From Arcticibacter eurypsychrophilus (lineage in GTDB: Bacteria; Bacteroidota; Bacteroidia; Sphingobacteriales; Sphingobacteriaceae): 64,000 nt of DNA. This document shows positions 16,601 through 25,096 of this stretch, one piece after another. The translations under genes were made by a program, and so were the position numbers. The notes beneath the pieces are model-generated. The model was not told the DNA's origin. It ran no database searches and worked only from the letters and a program-made list of their open reading frames with translations. Numbering within the stretch: position 1 is the first letter of the stretch; every line of letters starts with the position of its first letter. The stretch lies in contig NZ_MDFN01000022.1 of the NCBI RefSeq assembly GCF_001730525.1, positions 1 to 64,000 on the forward strand, given 5' to 3'.

Positions 16601-18454
16601 CTATTTGTCAAATTTTTGTAAAAGTTCTTCAATTGAGTATTTTATAATAACAGGCTTGCCTGTCAGGGAAGAGTTTGGCCTTTCGCATGCAAACAGCTGA
16701 TCGATCAGGTTGTTCATTTCTTCCTGCGATAGATGAGTTCCTGCCTTTAAGGCTGCATTCCGGGCAAGTGTGCGGGCCAAATTATCCCGCTTATCCAAGC
16801 GCAAAAGTGTTAAATTGTTTTTAAATCCTTCAATAAGATGTTCCAGCATTTCGACCTCACTGACGTTAGTGCTGATGTCTGCCGGAATTCCCTCCACCAC
16901 TACGGTGTTTTTCCCAAATTCCCTGATTTGAAAGCCAAGTGCCTGAATATCGGGTAACAACTCTTTTACCAATTCGAAATCAGCAGCATTCAGCGTAACG
17001 GTTTGTGGAAACAAGCTTTGCTGACTAGCGCCCTGATGGTTTTCAAGCTGAATTATGAAACGCTCATATAAGATCCTTTCATGGGCAGCTTGCTGATCAA
17101 TCAGCATAAACCCGGATTTAATAGGCGATATGATCAAGCGGTTATGCAGCTGGAAGAAATGGCGTCCTTCTTTTTTAATCTGAGCATTCTCGCTTTCTTC
17201 GATATCCAGAATCGTCTGCTGCTGCTTATCCCTTGCCTGATCCACAATATCATACAATGACCCCCAGTTCTTATTCACATCACGCTGGTCTTCACCAAAC
17301 GGACGGAAATAAGCAGAGGTACTACGCTCCGGTTTTTTATCTGATTCAAATGGATTAAAGTCTGGATTAAAACTGATTTGTGGCTGTACAATTTCGTCCG
17401 GTGTCTGTTGCGTAATCATACTGTTAAAGCTTGTTTCCTGATCAAAATCAAGTGTCGGAGTGATGTTATACTGGCCAAGAGAACGTTTTACCGCAGATCG
17501 TATAATCGCATACAGGGCTTTTTCATCCTGATACTTAATCTCTGTCTTAGTTGGGTGTACGTTTATATCAATTTTTGATGGGTCAATATCAATAAAAAGC
17601 ACATATAACGGATAACTATCGTCCGGAAGCAGCTCATCATAAGCCGCTAATACCGCATGGTTCAGATACGGGTCTTTAATATATCTTTTATTGACAAAGA
17701 AAAACTGCTCTCCGCGGGTCTTGCGCGCAAACTCTGGCTTTCCTATAAAACCCTTCACTACAATAATACTGGTATCTTCTTCCAGAGGAACGAGCCTTTG
17801 ATTGTAGGCGTTGCCTAATAAATGAACAATGCGCTGCTTTAAACTGGCCTTAGGAAGATGAAAAAGCTCATTTCCATCATGATGAAAGGTAAAATAAACT
17901 TCCGGATGAGCCAATGCGATACGTTGAAACTCATCAATAATATGGCGCAATTCTACCGGATTCCCTTTTAAAAAATTACGTCGTGCAGGAGTATTATAAA
18001 ACAGATTTTTAATACAGGTACTGGTTCCGGCTGCACAGGAAACTGGTTCTTGCTTAATTATTTCAGAGCCCTCTATACAGATCAGGGTGCCAAGTTCATC
18101 CTCATGTCGCCGTGTTTTAAGTTCCACCTGAGCGATAGCAGCAATAGATGCCATTGCTTCTCCTCTGAAGCCCATCGTCCGGATTGCAAACAGGTCATCC
18201 GCTTTCCTGATCTTTGATGTAGCATGGCGCTCGAAGCACATCCGCGCATCGGTCACAGTCATGCCGCATCCATCATCAATAACCTGTATGAGGGATTTTC
18301 CGGCATCTTTTACAATTAACTGGATTTTTTCCGCACCAGCATCTATAGAATTCTCTATGAGTTCTTTAACTGCCGATGAGGGTCGTTGTACTACCTCGCC
18401 TGCTGCAATTTGATTAGCAACTGAATCTGGTAAAAGCTGTATAATATCAGACAT
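16601..18454 (-). CDS. mutL: DNA mismatch repair protein MutL
   Basis: MutL couples mismatch recognition by MutS to strand removal. The 617-residue protein has the N-terminal GHKL ATPase motifs ELIENSIDAGA, DDGCGM and TMGFRGEA, and the transducer lysine region with HPTKTEIKY. The C-terminal dimerisation domain has DQQAAHERILYE, close to the DQHA(x2)E(x4)E endonuclease metal motif but with Gln for His, and ACERPNSSLTGKP in place of the usual C-terminal CPHGRP-type motif, so endonuclease activity is uncertain. ATG at 18454 begins the conserved IIQLLPDSVANQIAAGEVV block; an earlier in-frame start adds eight non-conserved residues. It heads the run with the rhomboid genes. Confidence 0.95.
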   Translation of the reverse strand: MSDIIQLLPDSVANQIAAGEVVQRPSSAVKELIENSIDAGAEKIQLIVKDAGKSLIQVIDDGCGMTVTDARMCFERHATSKIRKADDLFAIRTMGFRGEAMASIAAIAQVELKTRRHEDELGTLICIEGSEIIKQEPVSCAAGTSTCIKNLFYNTPARRNFLKGNPVELRHIIDEFQRIALAHPEVYFTFHHDGNELFHLPKASLKQRIVHLLGNAYNQRLVPLEEDTSIIVVKGFIGKPEFARKTRGEQFFFVNKRYIKDPYLNHAVLAAYDELLPDDSYPLYVLFIDIDPSKIDINVHPTKTEIKYQDEKALYAIIRSAVKRSLGQYNITPTLDFDQETSFNSMITQQTPDEIVQPQISFNPDFNPFESDKKPERSTSAYFRPFGEDQRDVNKNWGSLYDIVDQARDKQQQTILDIEESENAQIKKEGRHFFQLHNRLIISPIKSGFMLIDQQAAHERILYERFIIQLENHQGASQQSLFPQTVTLNAADFELVKELLPDIQALGFQIREFGKNTVVVEGIPADISTNVSEVEMLEHLIEGFKNNLTLLRLDKRDNLARTLARNAALKAGTHLSQEEMNNLIDQLFACERPNSSLTGKPVIIKYSIEELLQKFDK

Positions 18455-18539
18455 AATTCTATTTGCAAAAATAATCAAAAATAATCAGCATCATTCCTAT
18501 GTTCTTTCCTTCTCATTTTTTACACAAAATGTGAGTATT

Positions 18540-18738
18540 ATTTGTGGAACCGGATTATTATTCAGACTTTCAGACCTACAAACTCTTAATCAACATTTAA
18601 CATTAAGTTAACCGTTTTAGCAGAATGAAATCATTTAAGCTTGTCTCGTAAAAGCTCCAATTGGATTTTTATCTGTCCCTAAGATGGAAAAAAGCTCAAA
18701 CTAACCAAGGCCTGGGGGATTCCTCCAGGCTTTTTTTA
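18540..18738 (+). ncRNA. Possible structured small RNA
   Basis: This divergent gap of over 300 bases has no gene on the plus strand, yet it ends in a plus-strand terminator. Just before it, 18653-18696 can fold: AGCT pairs with AGCT, TTTTT with AAAAA and ATCT with AGAT around a GTCCCTA loop. A hairpin plus terminator with no open frame suggests a small transcript whose 5' end, possibly around 18540-18600, I cannot place. It does not match the 6S, SRP or tmRNA patterns I know. It could instead be a leader attenuator for the serine hydrolase gene at 18791. Confidence 0.35.
18710..18737 (+). terminator. Intrinsic terminator without an upstream gene
   Basis: GCCTGG and CCAGGC form the stem (with GGGGATTCCT between, partly pairing further) and a run of seven T follows. 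The T run is only on the plus strand. It lies 54 bases before the serine hydrolase start codon, so it ends a small RNA or attenuates that gene. Confidence 0.7.
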
Positions 18739-18790
18739 TAAAGACATTTATTATTCGGAAGTTTGCTTATCCGTAAAAGAGAACTTACTT

Positions 18791-20623
18791 ATGAGATTTA
18801 AATCATTTCACTCTTACCTTTTTATTACTCTTCCTATTCTCATCCTATTTATCACACTTACCTCTTTTGGTTTCTCATGTCATCGTGCCCAGATAGATTC
18901 GCTGCAGGATATGAAAGCAGCATCAAGCACCACTGTTTTGTTAAATAATACAGGTTTGGTCATTCCTTTACTGAATCTGGAAAATAACCGGATTGCCAGT
19001 GTAAACATGGGATCAGCGCATGCTGAAGTTTTTGATAGTATAGCCAATAAATATACAACGGTAGACCCCTTTGTTTCGAAATCTTATACTTTAAATGCGG
19101 TCACTCATCCATTAACCTCCAGGCTCAAAGCATACAAAACTATACTGGTATTAGTCAATGATGAAGCGGTAAACGATAATAAGACGCGTTTATTTCTCCA
19201 GGATCTGCAAAAAAGCAAACAGTTAATTGTTGTATTCTTTGGAAATGCCATTAACCTGGGAAGGCTCGACAGTATCCATGCCCCTGTCATCTGGTCTTCT
19301 CATAACTCTGCAGCAGCTGCAAATTTTACCGCCCAGCTCATCTTTGGAGGAGCCTCTTCTACAGCAAAACTCAGCTCTACTTCATCTGCCCACTATAAGT
19401 TAGGCGATGGTTACCAAACTTCTGTGATGCGTTTATCTTATACTATTCCCGAGGAGTTAGGAATTAAAAGCACTAACCTTGAAAAGCCTATTGACGAGAT
19501 TATGTTTCCAGCCATTGCTCAACATGTTACTCCAGGAGCAGTCATCATGGTGGTTAAAGATGGTAAAGTGATTTTTGATAAAGCTTATGGGAGTCATACG
19601 TACGACAAAACTACAGCTACAAGGATCGATGATATTTTCGATCTGGCCTCAATAACTAAAATTGCAGCTACTACCATGGCTACAATGAGGTTATACGAAC
19701 AAAATAAGATCAACTTAGATTCATCAATGGCTTATTACCTGCCAATTGCAAAAGGCACGAATAAAGGAGGTATTCAGGTTAAGGATCTGATGCTTCACCA
19801 GGCAGGACTAATTCCCTTCATTCCATTTCAAAATTACATTAAGCTAGGAGAACACAGTGTGGACTCCTCCATCTTCTTTCCCTTGAAAGTGGCTGATAAT
19901 TATTATATCCGGCCTAACTTTTACCAGGATGTGATGCTTCCAAAAATGATCAGTTCGGCAGTTCGCCCCAAAGGCAGATATGTGTATAGTGACCTGAGTA
20001 TGTATTTCATGAAAGAAATTATTGAGCGGCAAACGGACGAACGGATGGATCAATATGTAAACGAACAATTTTATCTACCGCTAGGCATGAAGTACACTGG
20101 CTTTAACCCGCGAAAAAGATTTGATCAGATTAACATTGTCCCCACCGAAAATGATAAATATTTCCGCCATACCCTTGTAAACGGATATGTACATGATCAG
20201 GGGGCTGCATTAGCTGGTGGTGTTGCTGGTCACGCCGGTTTATTCTCTACCACAAATGATTTGGCGATCCTGTTTCAAATGATCCTGAACGAAGGGACAT
20301 ACGGTGGAAAAGCGTATTTTAAACCATCCACCATCCAAATGTTTACGTCAAAATATTCAGACATCAGCAGGAGGGGATTAGGTTTTGACCGTTGGGATCC
20401 CGATCCTGCAAATCGGTATCCGTCTGAACTGGCATCAGCTCAGACCTATGGACATACCGGCTTTACGGGCACTTGCGTATGGGTAGACCCGAAAAGCAAG
20501 CTGATATTTATATTTTTATCCAATCGTGTGTATGATCAAAGTGCAAATAAGTTAAGCAGTTTGCGCATCAGACCCAGGATTCTGGATGTAATTTATAAGG
20601 CGATTAGCAAGGCTGAACGATAA
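18791..20623 (+). CDS. Lipoprotein serine hydrolase (beta-lactamase/PBP fold) with GH3 C-domain remnant
   Basis: The 610-residue protein has a lipoprotein signal with Cys30 in SFGFSC. Residues about 40-190 resemble the C-terminal domain of GH3 glycosidases (TTVLLNNTGLVIPLLNL, then LIVVFFGNAINLGRLD). From about 215 it is a serine beta-lactamase-type domain with catalytic SITK at 287-290, YSD at 399-401 and a GHTGFTG motif near 560. Related Bacteroidota proteins of about 1000 residues carry a complete GH3 N-acetylglucosaminidase before the serine hydrolase; here the catalytic GH3 N-domain is absent although the signal peptide is intact. A cell-wall or peptide-ester substrate is likely but unproven. 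Confidence 0.88.
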   Translation: MRFKSFHSYLFITLPILILFITLTSFGFSCHRAQIDSLQDMKAASSTTVLLNNTGLVIPLLNLENNRIASVNMGSAHAEVFDSIANKYTTVDPFVSKSYTLNAVTHPLTSRLKAYKTILVLVNDEAVNDNKTRLFLQDLQKSKQLIVVFFGNAINLGRLDSIHAPVIWSSHNSAAAANFTAQLIFGGASSTAKLSSTSSAHYKLGDGYQTSVMRLSYTIPEELGIKSTNLEKPIDEIMFPAIAQHVTPGAVIMVVKDGKVIFDKAYGSHTYDKTTATRIDDIFDLASITKIAATTMATMRLYEQNKINLDSSMAYYLPIAKGTNKGGIQVKDLMLHQAGLIPFIPFQNYIKLGEHSVDSSIFFPLKVADNYYIRPNFYQDVMLPKMISSAVRPKGRYVYSDLSMYFMKEIIERQTDERMDQYVNEQFYLPLGMKYTGFNPRKRFDQINIVPTENDKYFRHTLVNGYVHDQGAALAGGVAGHAGLFSTTNDLAILFQMILNEGTYGGKAYFKPSTIQMFTSKYSDISRRGLGFDRWDPDPANRYPSELASAQTYGHTGFTGTCVWVDPKSKLIFIFLSNRVYDQSANKLSSLRIRPRILDVIYKAISKAER

Positions 20624-20702
20624 GATTAACAAGGCTGCATTATAATATACAATTGCAACGTTTAATTTACCAGAAGCAAACAATAACTTCATCTTTTTCT
20701 GA

Positions 20703-20710
20703 TAATTTTG
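20703..20710 (+). promoter_or_regulatory. Candidate -7 box for bshA
   Basis: TAATTTTG is followed by CAGC and the ATG of bshA, the same arrangement as at cysS. No clear -33 element is visible. Confidence 0.4.
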
Positions 20711-20714
20711 CAGC

Positions 20715-21854
20715 ATGAAAATCGGAATTGTATGCTACCCTACTTTTGGTGGAAGTGGCGTCGTAGCAACAGAGCTAGGTAAGGCATTAGCAGATCATGG
20801 CCACCAAGTTCATTTTATTACCTATAGCCAGCCGGCTAGGCTTGATTTCTTTTCTGAAAATTTATATTACCACGAAGTTGCGGTGTCGCAATACCCTCTT
20901 TTCGATTATCCGCCCTACGAATTGGTTCTTGCAAGCAAATTGGTAGATGTGGTACGCCATGAGAAGCTGGATATTCTTCATGTTCATTATGCCATACCGC
21001 ATGCATCTGCCGCCTATATGGCTAAACAGATCCTGGCTACATTCGGGATTCATATTCCGGTAGTAACCACCTTGCATGGTACTGATATCACGCTGGTAGG
21101 AAAAGATGTAACCTTTAAGCCAGTTGTCACTTTTTCGATTAATAAATCGGATGGTGTTACCGCTGTTTCCGAGCACTTAAGAAAAGCAACATATGATCAT
21201 TTCGATATCACGAATGAAATAGAAGTCATTCCCAACTTTATTGATCTTAACCGCTTTTCTCATAAAGGAAAAGATCACTTTAAAAAGGCAATAGCTCCTA
21301 ACAACGAAATGATCATGGTGCATACTTCTAACTTCCGTAAAGTTAAAAGGGCTACAGATGTGATCCGCATCTTTAAAAAAGTAATTGAAACTATCCCATC
21401 TAAATTATTAATGGTAGGAGATGGTCCTGAACGCGTAAACTGTGAACAACTTTGCCGGGAGTTTGGCATCTGCGATAATGTTCGTTTTTTGGGTAAACAG
21501 GATGCTGTGGAAGAAATTTTATCGGTTGCCGACCTTTTTCTAATGCCTTCAGATACGGAAAGTTTCGGATTAGCTGCATTGGAAGCTATGGCTTGCCAGG
21601 TACCTGTTATTTCCTCAAATGCAGGCGGCCTGCCTGAATTGAACATTCAGGGTGTTACCGGTTTTATGAGCAATGTAGGCGATGTGGCAGATATGGCAAA
21701 GAATGCTATTTTTATATTGGAAGATAGAGAGCGTCTTGCTGAATTCAAAAGCAATGCACTTAAAAGAGCAAAGGAATTCGACTTGAGTATCATTTTGCCT
21801 TTATATGAAAACTATTATAAGCAGATATTAGAGAAAAACTTGTCTGTTTTATAA
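20715..21854 (+). CDS. bshA: N-acetyl-alpha-D-glucosaminyl L-malate synthase BshA
   Basis: BshA is a GT4 glycosyltransferase that joins UDP-GlcNAc to L-malate in the first step of bacillithiol synthesis. The 379-residue protein has the diagnostic N-terminus GIVCYPTFGGSGVVATELG, the acceptor-site block HVHYAIPHASAAYMA and TTLHGTDITLVG, the GT-B donor site region HTSNFRKVKR, and the C-terminal ESFGLAALEAMACQVPVI motif that binds UDP-sugar. These blocks distinguish BshA from other GT4 enzymes. bshB and bshC are not beside it. A YtxJ-like bacillithiol-system protein gene lies 13 kb away. Confidence 0.94.
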   Translation: MKIGIVCYPTFGGSGVVATELGKALADHGHQVHFITYSQPARLDFFSENLYYHEVAVSQYPLFDYPPYELVLASKLVDVVRHEKLDILHVHYAIPHASAAYMAKQILATFGIHIPVVTTLHGTDITLVGKDVTFKPVVTFSINKSDGVTAVSEHLRKATYDHFDITNEIEVIPNFIDLNRFSHKGKDHFKKAIAPNNEMIMVHTSNFRKVKRATDVIRIFKKVIETIPSKLLMVGDGPERVNCEQLCREFGICDNVRFLGKQDAVEEILSVADLFLMPSDTESFGLAALEAMACQVPVISSNAGGLPELNIQGVTGFMSNVGDVADMAKNAIFILEDRERLAEFKSNALKRAKEFDLSIILPLYENYYKQILEKNLSVL

Positions 21855-21913
21855 CTGGCTTTGTTGTTATCTGACGCACAGCCTCAAATTTGAAACTATA
21901 CGACTCATGCCTC

Positions 21914-22879
21914 TCAACCTTTTTTGAACGAAATCCGCTTTCCCGGCAGAATATCTGGAATAATCTGCTTTAATGTTACTGTTTTGCCACTCGAAGTAGC
22001 CTGTGTACTTAATCGAGAATCCAGTCCCAGCATCAGGAGATTGCCTTTATAAAACATCTCTATTATTTTTTCTTCTCGACCTGGGTAATTGCACGGTTGC
22101 ATATCAACCTCTTTTATAGCATAGTCTGAGGGTTTTTCAGATTGAAATGCTCCGATGATCGCACAAGGACTGAACGCTACACTGTTTAACAAGATACTTT
22201 CATTGGTTTGGCTTAGAGTAGAGTACAGCATCAAGGACATGCTCACCAAAGCTAAACAATCCTCTGGAACTGCTTCTTTAAAAGTAATGACTTGTCCTTC
22301 AGTTATTTGATAACCTTCAATGTCAACATCCTGATAACCTAGGTTTTCATAATACTGTTCCCTAAAGTTAAACGCAACTAACATTAGCCTGATCCGGTGT
22401 TTCATATAAGCTCCGTTAGCGTTTTTAGGCCTTTTGATGCTTGTTTGCGTATTTAAGTTACTTATTGTAACACTCACCAACCCATCCTCGCTTTTACTAA
22501 CCTCATGACTCATCTGCAAAACATCATGAAGTTTACAGTTTGCATTGAACTCGAAACTGTTAAGTAAAGAAAGATCCCCATCATGCAGATCCCTCTTCCC
22601 TTTTTCTCCACTCACATTATTTAGTATCGACCGGTACACCATTTGGGTACTCCTGTAAGCTGCCGTCCCGTCTTTGAATAAATAAGCTGGTTCAAATGCC
22701 GTCCGTATAACCGCCGCCGAAGAACTTGAAAGTCCAAACTCAGTAGCACTTCTTTTAGTTTTTTCGGTTTGTTTAAATGCCTTTGCCTTGCCCTGTATAA
22801 TATTCTTTCCCCGGTACTCCCTGTAAATCACCGAACCTGCGGTTCCATGGACCATTCCTTTTTTATCTATTGTAGCCAT
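21914..22879 (-). CDS. DUF6266-family protein of unknown function
   Basis: The 321-residue protein has no signal peptide or membrane segment. Its N-terminus, with GMVHGTAGSVIYREYRGKNIIQG followed after a few residues by a KQTEKTKRSATEFG stretch, fits the DUF6266 family seen in Pedobacter and Flavobacterium. The rest is beta-rich, with no catalytic motif. It is a single gene between bshA and a tRNA remnant, and it points away from the tRNA remnant. The repeated GSVIYREYRG-type N-terminus is reminiscent of phage or secretion-linked structural proteins, but this is a guess. Confidence 0.75.
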   Translation of the reverse strand: MATIDKKGMVHGTAGSVIYREYRGKNIIQGKAKAFKQTEKTKRSATEFGLSSSSAAVIRTAFEPAYLFKDGTAAYRSTQMVYRSILNNVSGEKGKRDLHDGDLSLLNSFEFNANCKLHDVLQMSHEVSKSEDGLVSVTISNLNTQTSIKRPKNANGAYMKHRIRLMLVAFNFREQYYENLGYQDVDIEGYQITEGQVITFKEAVPEDCLALVSMSLMLYSTLSQTNESILLNSVAFSPCAIIGAFQSEKPSDYAIKEVDMQPCNYPGREEKIIEMFYKGNLLMLGLDSRLSTQATSSGKTVTLKQIIPDILPGKRISFKKG

Positions 22880-23480
22880 ATCGTTGAAATTTAATAGGGC
22901 AAAGGACTTATTTAGGAATCTTAAAAACGAAACACAGGCAAAATCTTCCGAAATCTTCTTAAATACATCAGATTTTTCCTAAATACGCTTTAGATTTATG
23001 ATAAAGGATTTTACGGTTAAGTGTATAAAATAAATGACTGCAATTCACAGCAAAAACAAGCTCATAAGAATCACCAATAAGTCCGACTTTAATTATCCAT
23101 TACCGGACTCAATTTGGATCCTTATCGCATTCTTATTAGATTATGTTAGTATCAGCACATCACATGATGACTCATAATCTTTTGGTCATGGGTTCGAGTC
23201 CAGGTGGGCGCACAAATAAAAAGCAAAACCATAACAAATCCCTAACAGAAAATTTGCGTCCTAAAAGAAAAATTAGGACAGCCGTAAGCGCAAAGGTTTA
23301 TAAACACCCCAATATCAATCATGACGCTTTTAACCTTTATTATCATACATTGCAGTTTGCTTACCATAAACCAAATAAATCCGCTAGCTATAATGAACGA
23401 CAAATTAAGAACCTGAGCAGAAAGTTTAAGGCAAAGTATATTAAAAAAGACATTTGAAGGTAAGTTATTATTATAAATAG
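22880..23480. other. 650-base accessory gap with tRNA remnant and no convincing gene
   Basis: This stretch between the DUF6266 gene and the toxin gene is AT-rich. The only recognisable element is the tRNA 3' fragment at 23166-23213. An open frame ends at 23457 and runs through the tRNA fragment; its last 60 residues (SAKVYKHPNINHD onward) are Lys/Tyr rich and could be the tail of a small accessory protein or of a decayed gene, but no start inside the non-tRNA part is convincing. Confidence 0.5.
23166..23213 (+). other. 3' fragment of a tRNA with CAT anticodon, likely attachment-site remnant
   Basis: The sequence holds an anticodon loop CTCATAA (CAT at 23173-23175), a variable region, a T-arm core GGTTCGAGTCC and a final GTGGGCGCAC, the layout of the 3' half of a tRNA-Met-type gene. 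No matching acceptor or D arm lies upstream, and the T stem pairs imperfectly, so this is not a functional tRNA. Such 3' duplicates are left by integrative elements that use tRNA genes as attachment sites. The element would lie on the left side of the fragment, where an intact tRNA is not found in this window. Confidence 0.65.
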
Positions 23481-23496
23481 TTCACAAATTTGTGAA
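23481..23496. promoter_or_regulatory. Perfect palindrome, likely operator of the toxin-antitoxin operon
   Basis: TTCACAAATTTGTGAA is a perfect 16-bp palindrome. It lies just upstream of a TATATTTG box, where a repressor would cover the -33 region. HigA-type antitoxins normally repress their own operon by binding such palindromes through their HTH domain, so autoregulation is the simplest reading. Confidence 0.65.
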
Positions 23497-23505
23497 TATA
23501 ATTAG

Positions 23506-23513
23506 TATATTTG
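23506..23513 (+). promoter_or_regulatory. -7 box of the toxin-antitoxin operon
   Basis: TATATTTG matches TAnnTTTG exactly, 16 bases before the toxin start codon and 9 bases after the palindrome. Confidence 0.6.
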
Positions 23514-23529
23514 TACCAATCCAATACCA

Positions 23530-23850
23530 ATGGAGATTACATTTAAAGAACAGTCGTTAGCAGATTTATATGAAGGTAAAAAAGTTAGAGACAAGAGGTT
23601 TCAATTTCAGCCCCAAGTTATCAAACAATATATCAAAACATTAAACAAGCTTCGTTCTCTGGATAATATAGAGCAAGCATTTCAATATAACACACTCCGT
23701 TATGAAAAACTATCAGGTAATTTAAAAGGAAAAAGTTCGGTAAGTGTAAATATGCAATACCGTATTATTTTTCAGGAAATAGCTAGTGAGAAAGCACCTT
23801 TCGAAATCATTTTGATAGATATTGAAGCGTTAAACAATCATTATAGCTGA
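23530..23850 (+). CDS. higB: HigB-family toxin (RelE/ParE superfamily mRNA interferase)
   Basis: HigB toxins cleave mRNA on the ribosome. The 106-residue basic protein has the family layout: N-terminal FKEQSLADLYEGKK, KALNKL-type helix region ending LRYEKLSGNLKG, and the core strand VSVNMQYRIIFQ with the conserved Arg before the C-terminal IILIDIEALNNHY. It is the first gene of a toxin-first pair, the order typical of HigBA, with 50 bases to the antitoxin. It is preceded by a palindrome and promoter box and lies next to a tRNA remnant, as mobile toxin-antitoxin cassettes often do. Confidence 0.85.
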   Translation: MEITFKEQSLADLYEGKKVRDKRFQFQPQVIKQYIKTLNKLRSLDNIEQAFQYNTLRYEKLSGNLKGKSSVSVNMQYRIIFQEIASEKAPFEIILIDIEALNNHYS

Positions 23851-23900
23851 TTAATCACCTATTTAACACAAAGGAGAGCCACCTTTAAAACGGCAAAAAT

Positions 23901-25010
23901 ATGTCAACCAACATAAAACAACTTACCCCTGCAAAAGCTATCCATCCTGGCGAAATTCTTAATGATGAGTTAAAGTATAGAGGAATAAGTCAGCAAGATT
24001 TTTCCCTTGAAACGGGTATTTCCAAAACCATTCTTAACGAAATTATTAAGGGCAAAAGAAGCATTAATGCAGATGTTGCTTTGCTAATTGGTAAAGCTTT
24101 GCAAATGGACGCAAAACTTTGGCTGAATCTGCAAAATAATTATGATTTAGATTTATCCAACATCAAAGAAAAAACCCGAAGATACTTGGAGGCTACAGAT
24201 ATGTGGAATCAAATCAAAGAATATGTTCCGTATAAGTTTTACAAAAAGTGTAAAGTGATATCCGGTAATCCGGTAACTGATGTATTATTGGTTAAAGAAA
24301 TCTATAATGTATCGGATATTACTGCTTTAGCGGCAGTTTATAAGCAACCAAAGTATGCGCATTTTCGTAAGTCGGGGAAACTGATACCAGATAAAATTAA
24401 TTTAATTGGTTGGGTAAATGTGATTGCTTTTGAGGCGAAAAAAGTAGAAGTTGATGTTTTTGATGTAGTAAAGAAAGACGAATTAATTTCAAAATTAAAG
24501 GATGTTTTTAGAGAGAACACGGAGACTGTTAGTCGTACAACGGAGATTCTGAGCAATTATGGCATAAAACTAATTGTTCATAAAAACGCTGAGAAATGCG
24601 CCGTGGATGGTGTTTCTTTCTGGAGTGAAGGTAAGCCCGCAATTGGATTAAGTATCAGACATCAACGTATTGATAATTTTGCGTTTACCATTTTGCATGA
24701 GCTGGCGCATATATTTCTACATTTGATAAATGATGTCAATGCGCAGTTTATTAATTTAGATAAGCAGGCGTTGGAGCAAGAATATATTGAAAGTAAGGAA
24801 GAAAAAGAGGCAAATGATTTTTCTTCGTCCGCTTTAATAAACAATGATGAATGGAAAGTATTTATTGCAGACAACTCTATCTATCAGGCTCATAAAGTAG
24901 ACCAGTTTGCAACTCGTTTGGGCGTACACCCGGCTATAGTTTATGGAAGATATTCTAATGAAACGGGTAATTATAAAATCAAAGCTAACATCGATAAAAA
25001 ATTAAATTAG
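23901..25010 (+). CDS. higA: HigA-type antitoxin fused to ImmA/IrrE-like metalloprotease domain
   Basis: The 369-residue protein has an N-terminal HigA/VapI-type HTH domain (about 8-85, with AIHPGEILNDELKYRG and ISQQDFSLETGISKTILNEI) that should neutralise HigB and bind the operator. A C-terminal ImmA/IrrE domain carries the zinc motif HELAH at 266-270 and a downstream Glu-rich EKEANDFS segment that supplies the third ligand. Ordinary HigA proteins are about 100 residues, so the protease is an extra module that may respond to stress or degrade a target. The middle region, about 100-220, shows no domain I know. Confidence 0.88.
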   Translation: MSTNIKQLTPAKAIHPGEILNDELKYRGISQQDFSLETGISKTILNEIIKGKRSINADVALLIGKALQMDAKLWLNLQNNYDLDLSNIKEKTRRYLEATDMWNQIKEYVPYKFYKKCKVISGNPVTDVLLVKEIYNVSDITALAAVYKQPKYAHFRKSGKLIPDKINLIGWVNVIAFEAKKVEVDVFDVVKKDELISKLKDVFRENTETVSRTTEILSNYGIKLIVHKNAEKCAVDGVSFWSEGKPAIGLSIRHQRIDNFAFTILHELAHIFLHLINDVNAQFINLDKQALEQEYIESKEEKEANDFSSSALINNDEWKVFIADNSIYQAHKVDQFATRLGVHPAIVYGRYSNETGNYKIKANIDKKLN

Positions 25011-25096
25011 TGGCGAACAACGCTAAATTATAAAATAAAAAGATTACTGATTGATTCCTAAAATGGTTCCAGTATTTACTTGATGAATTTCAGGAA

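Noticed and set aside
23143-23457. 104-codon open frame running through the tRNA fragment
   Set aside because: Its first third is the tRNA remnant read as protein, and no start or ribosome-binding region is convincing in the rest. A shorter protein from the last 60 codons cannot be excluded.
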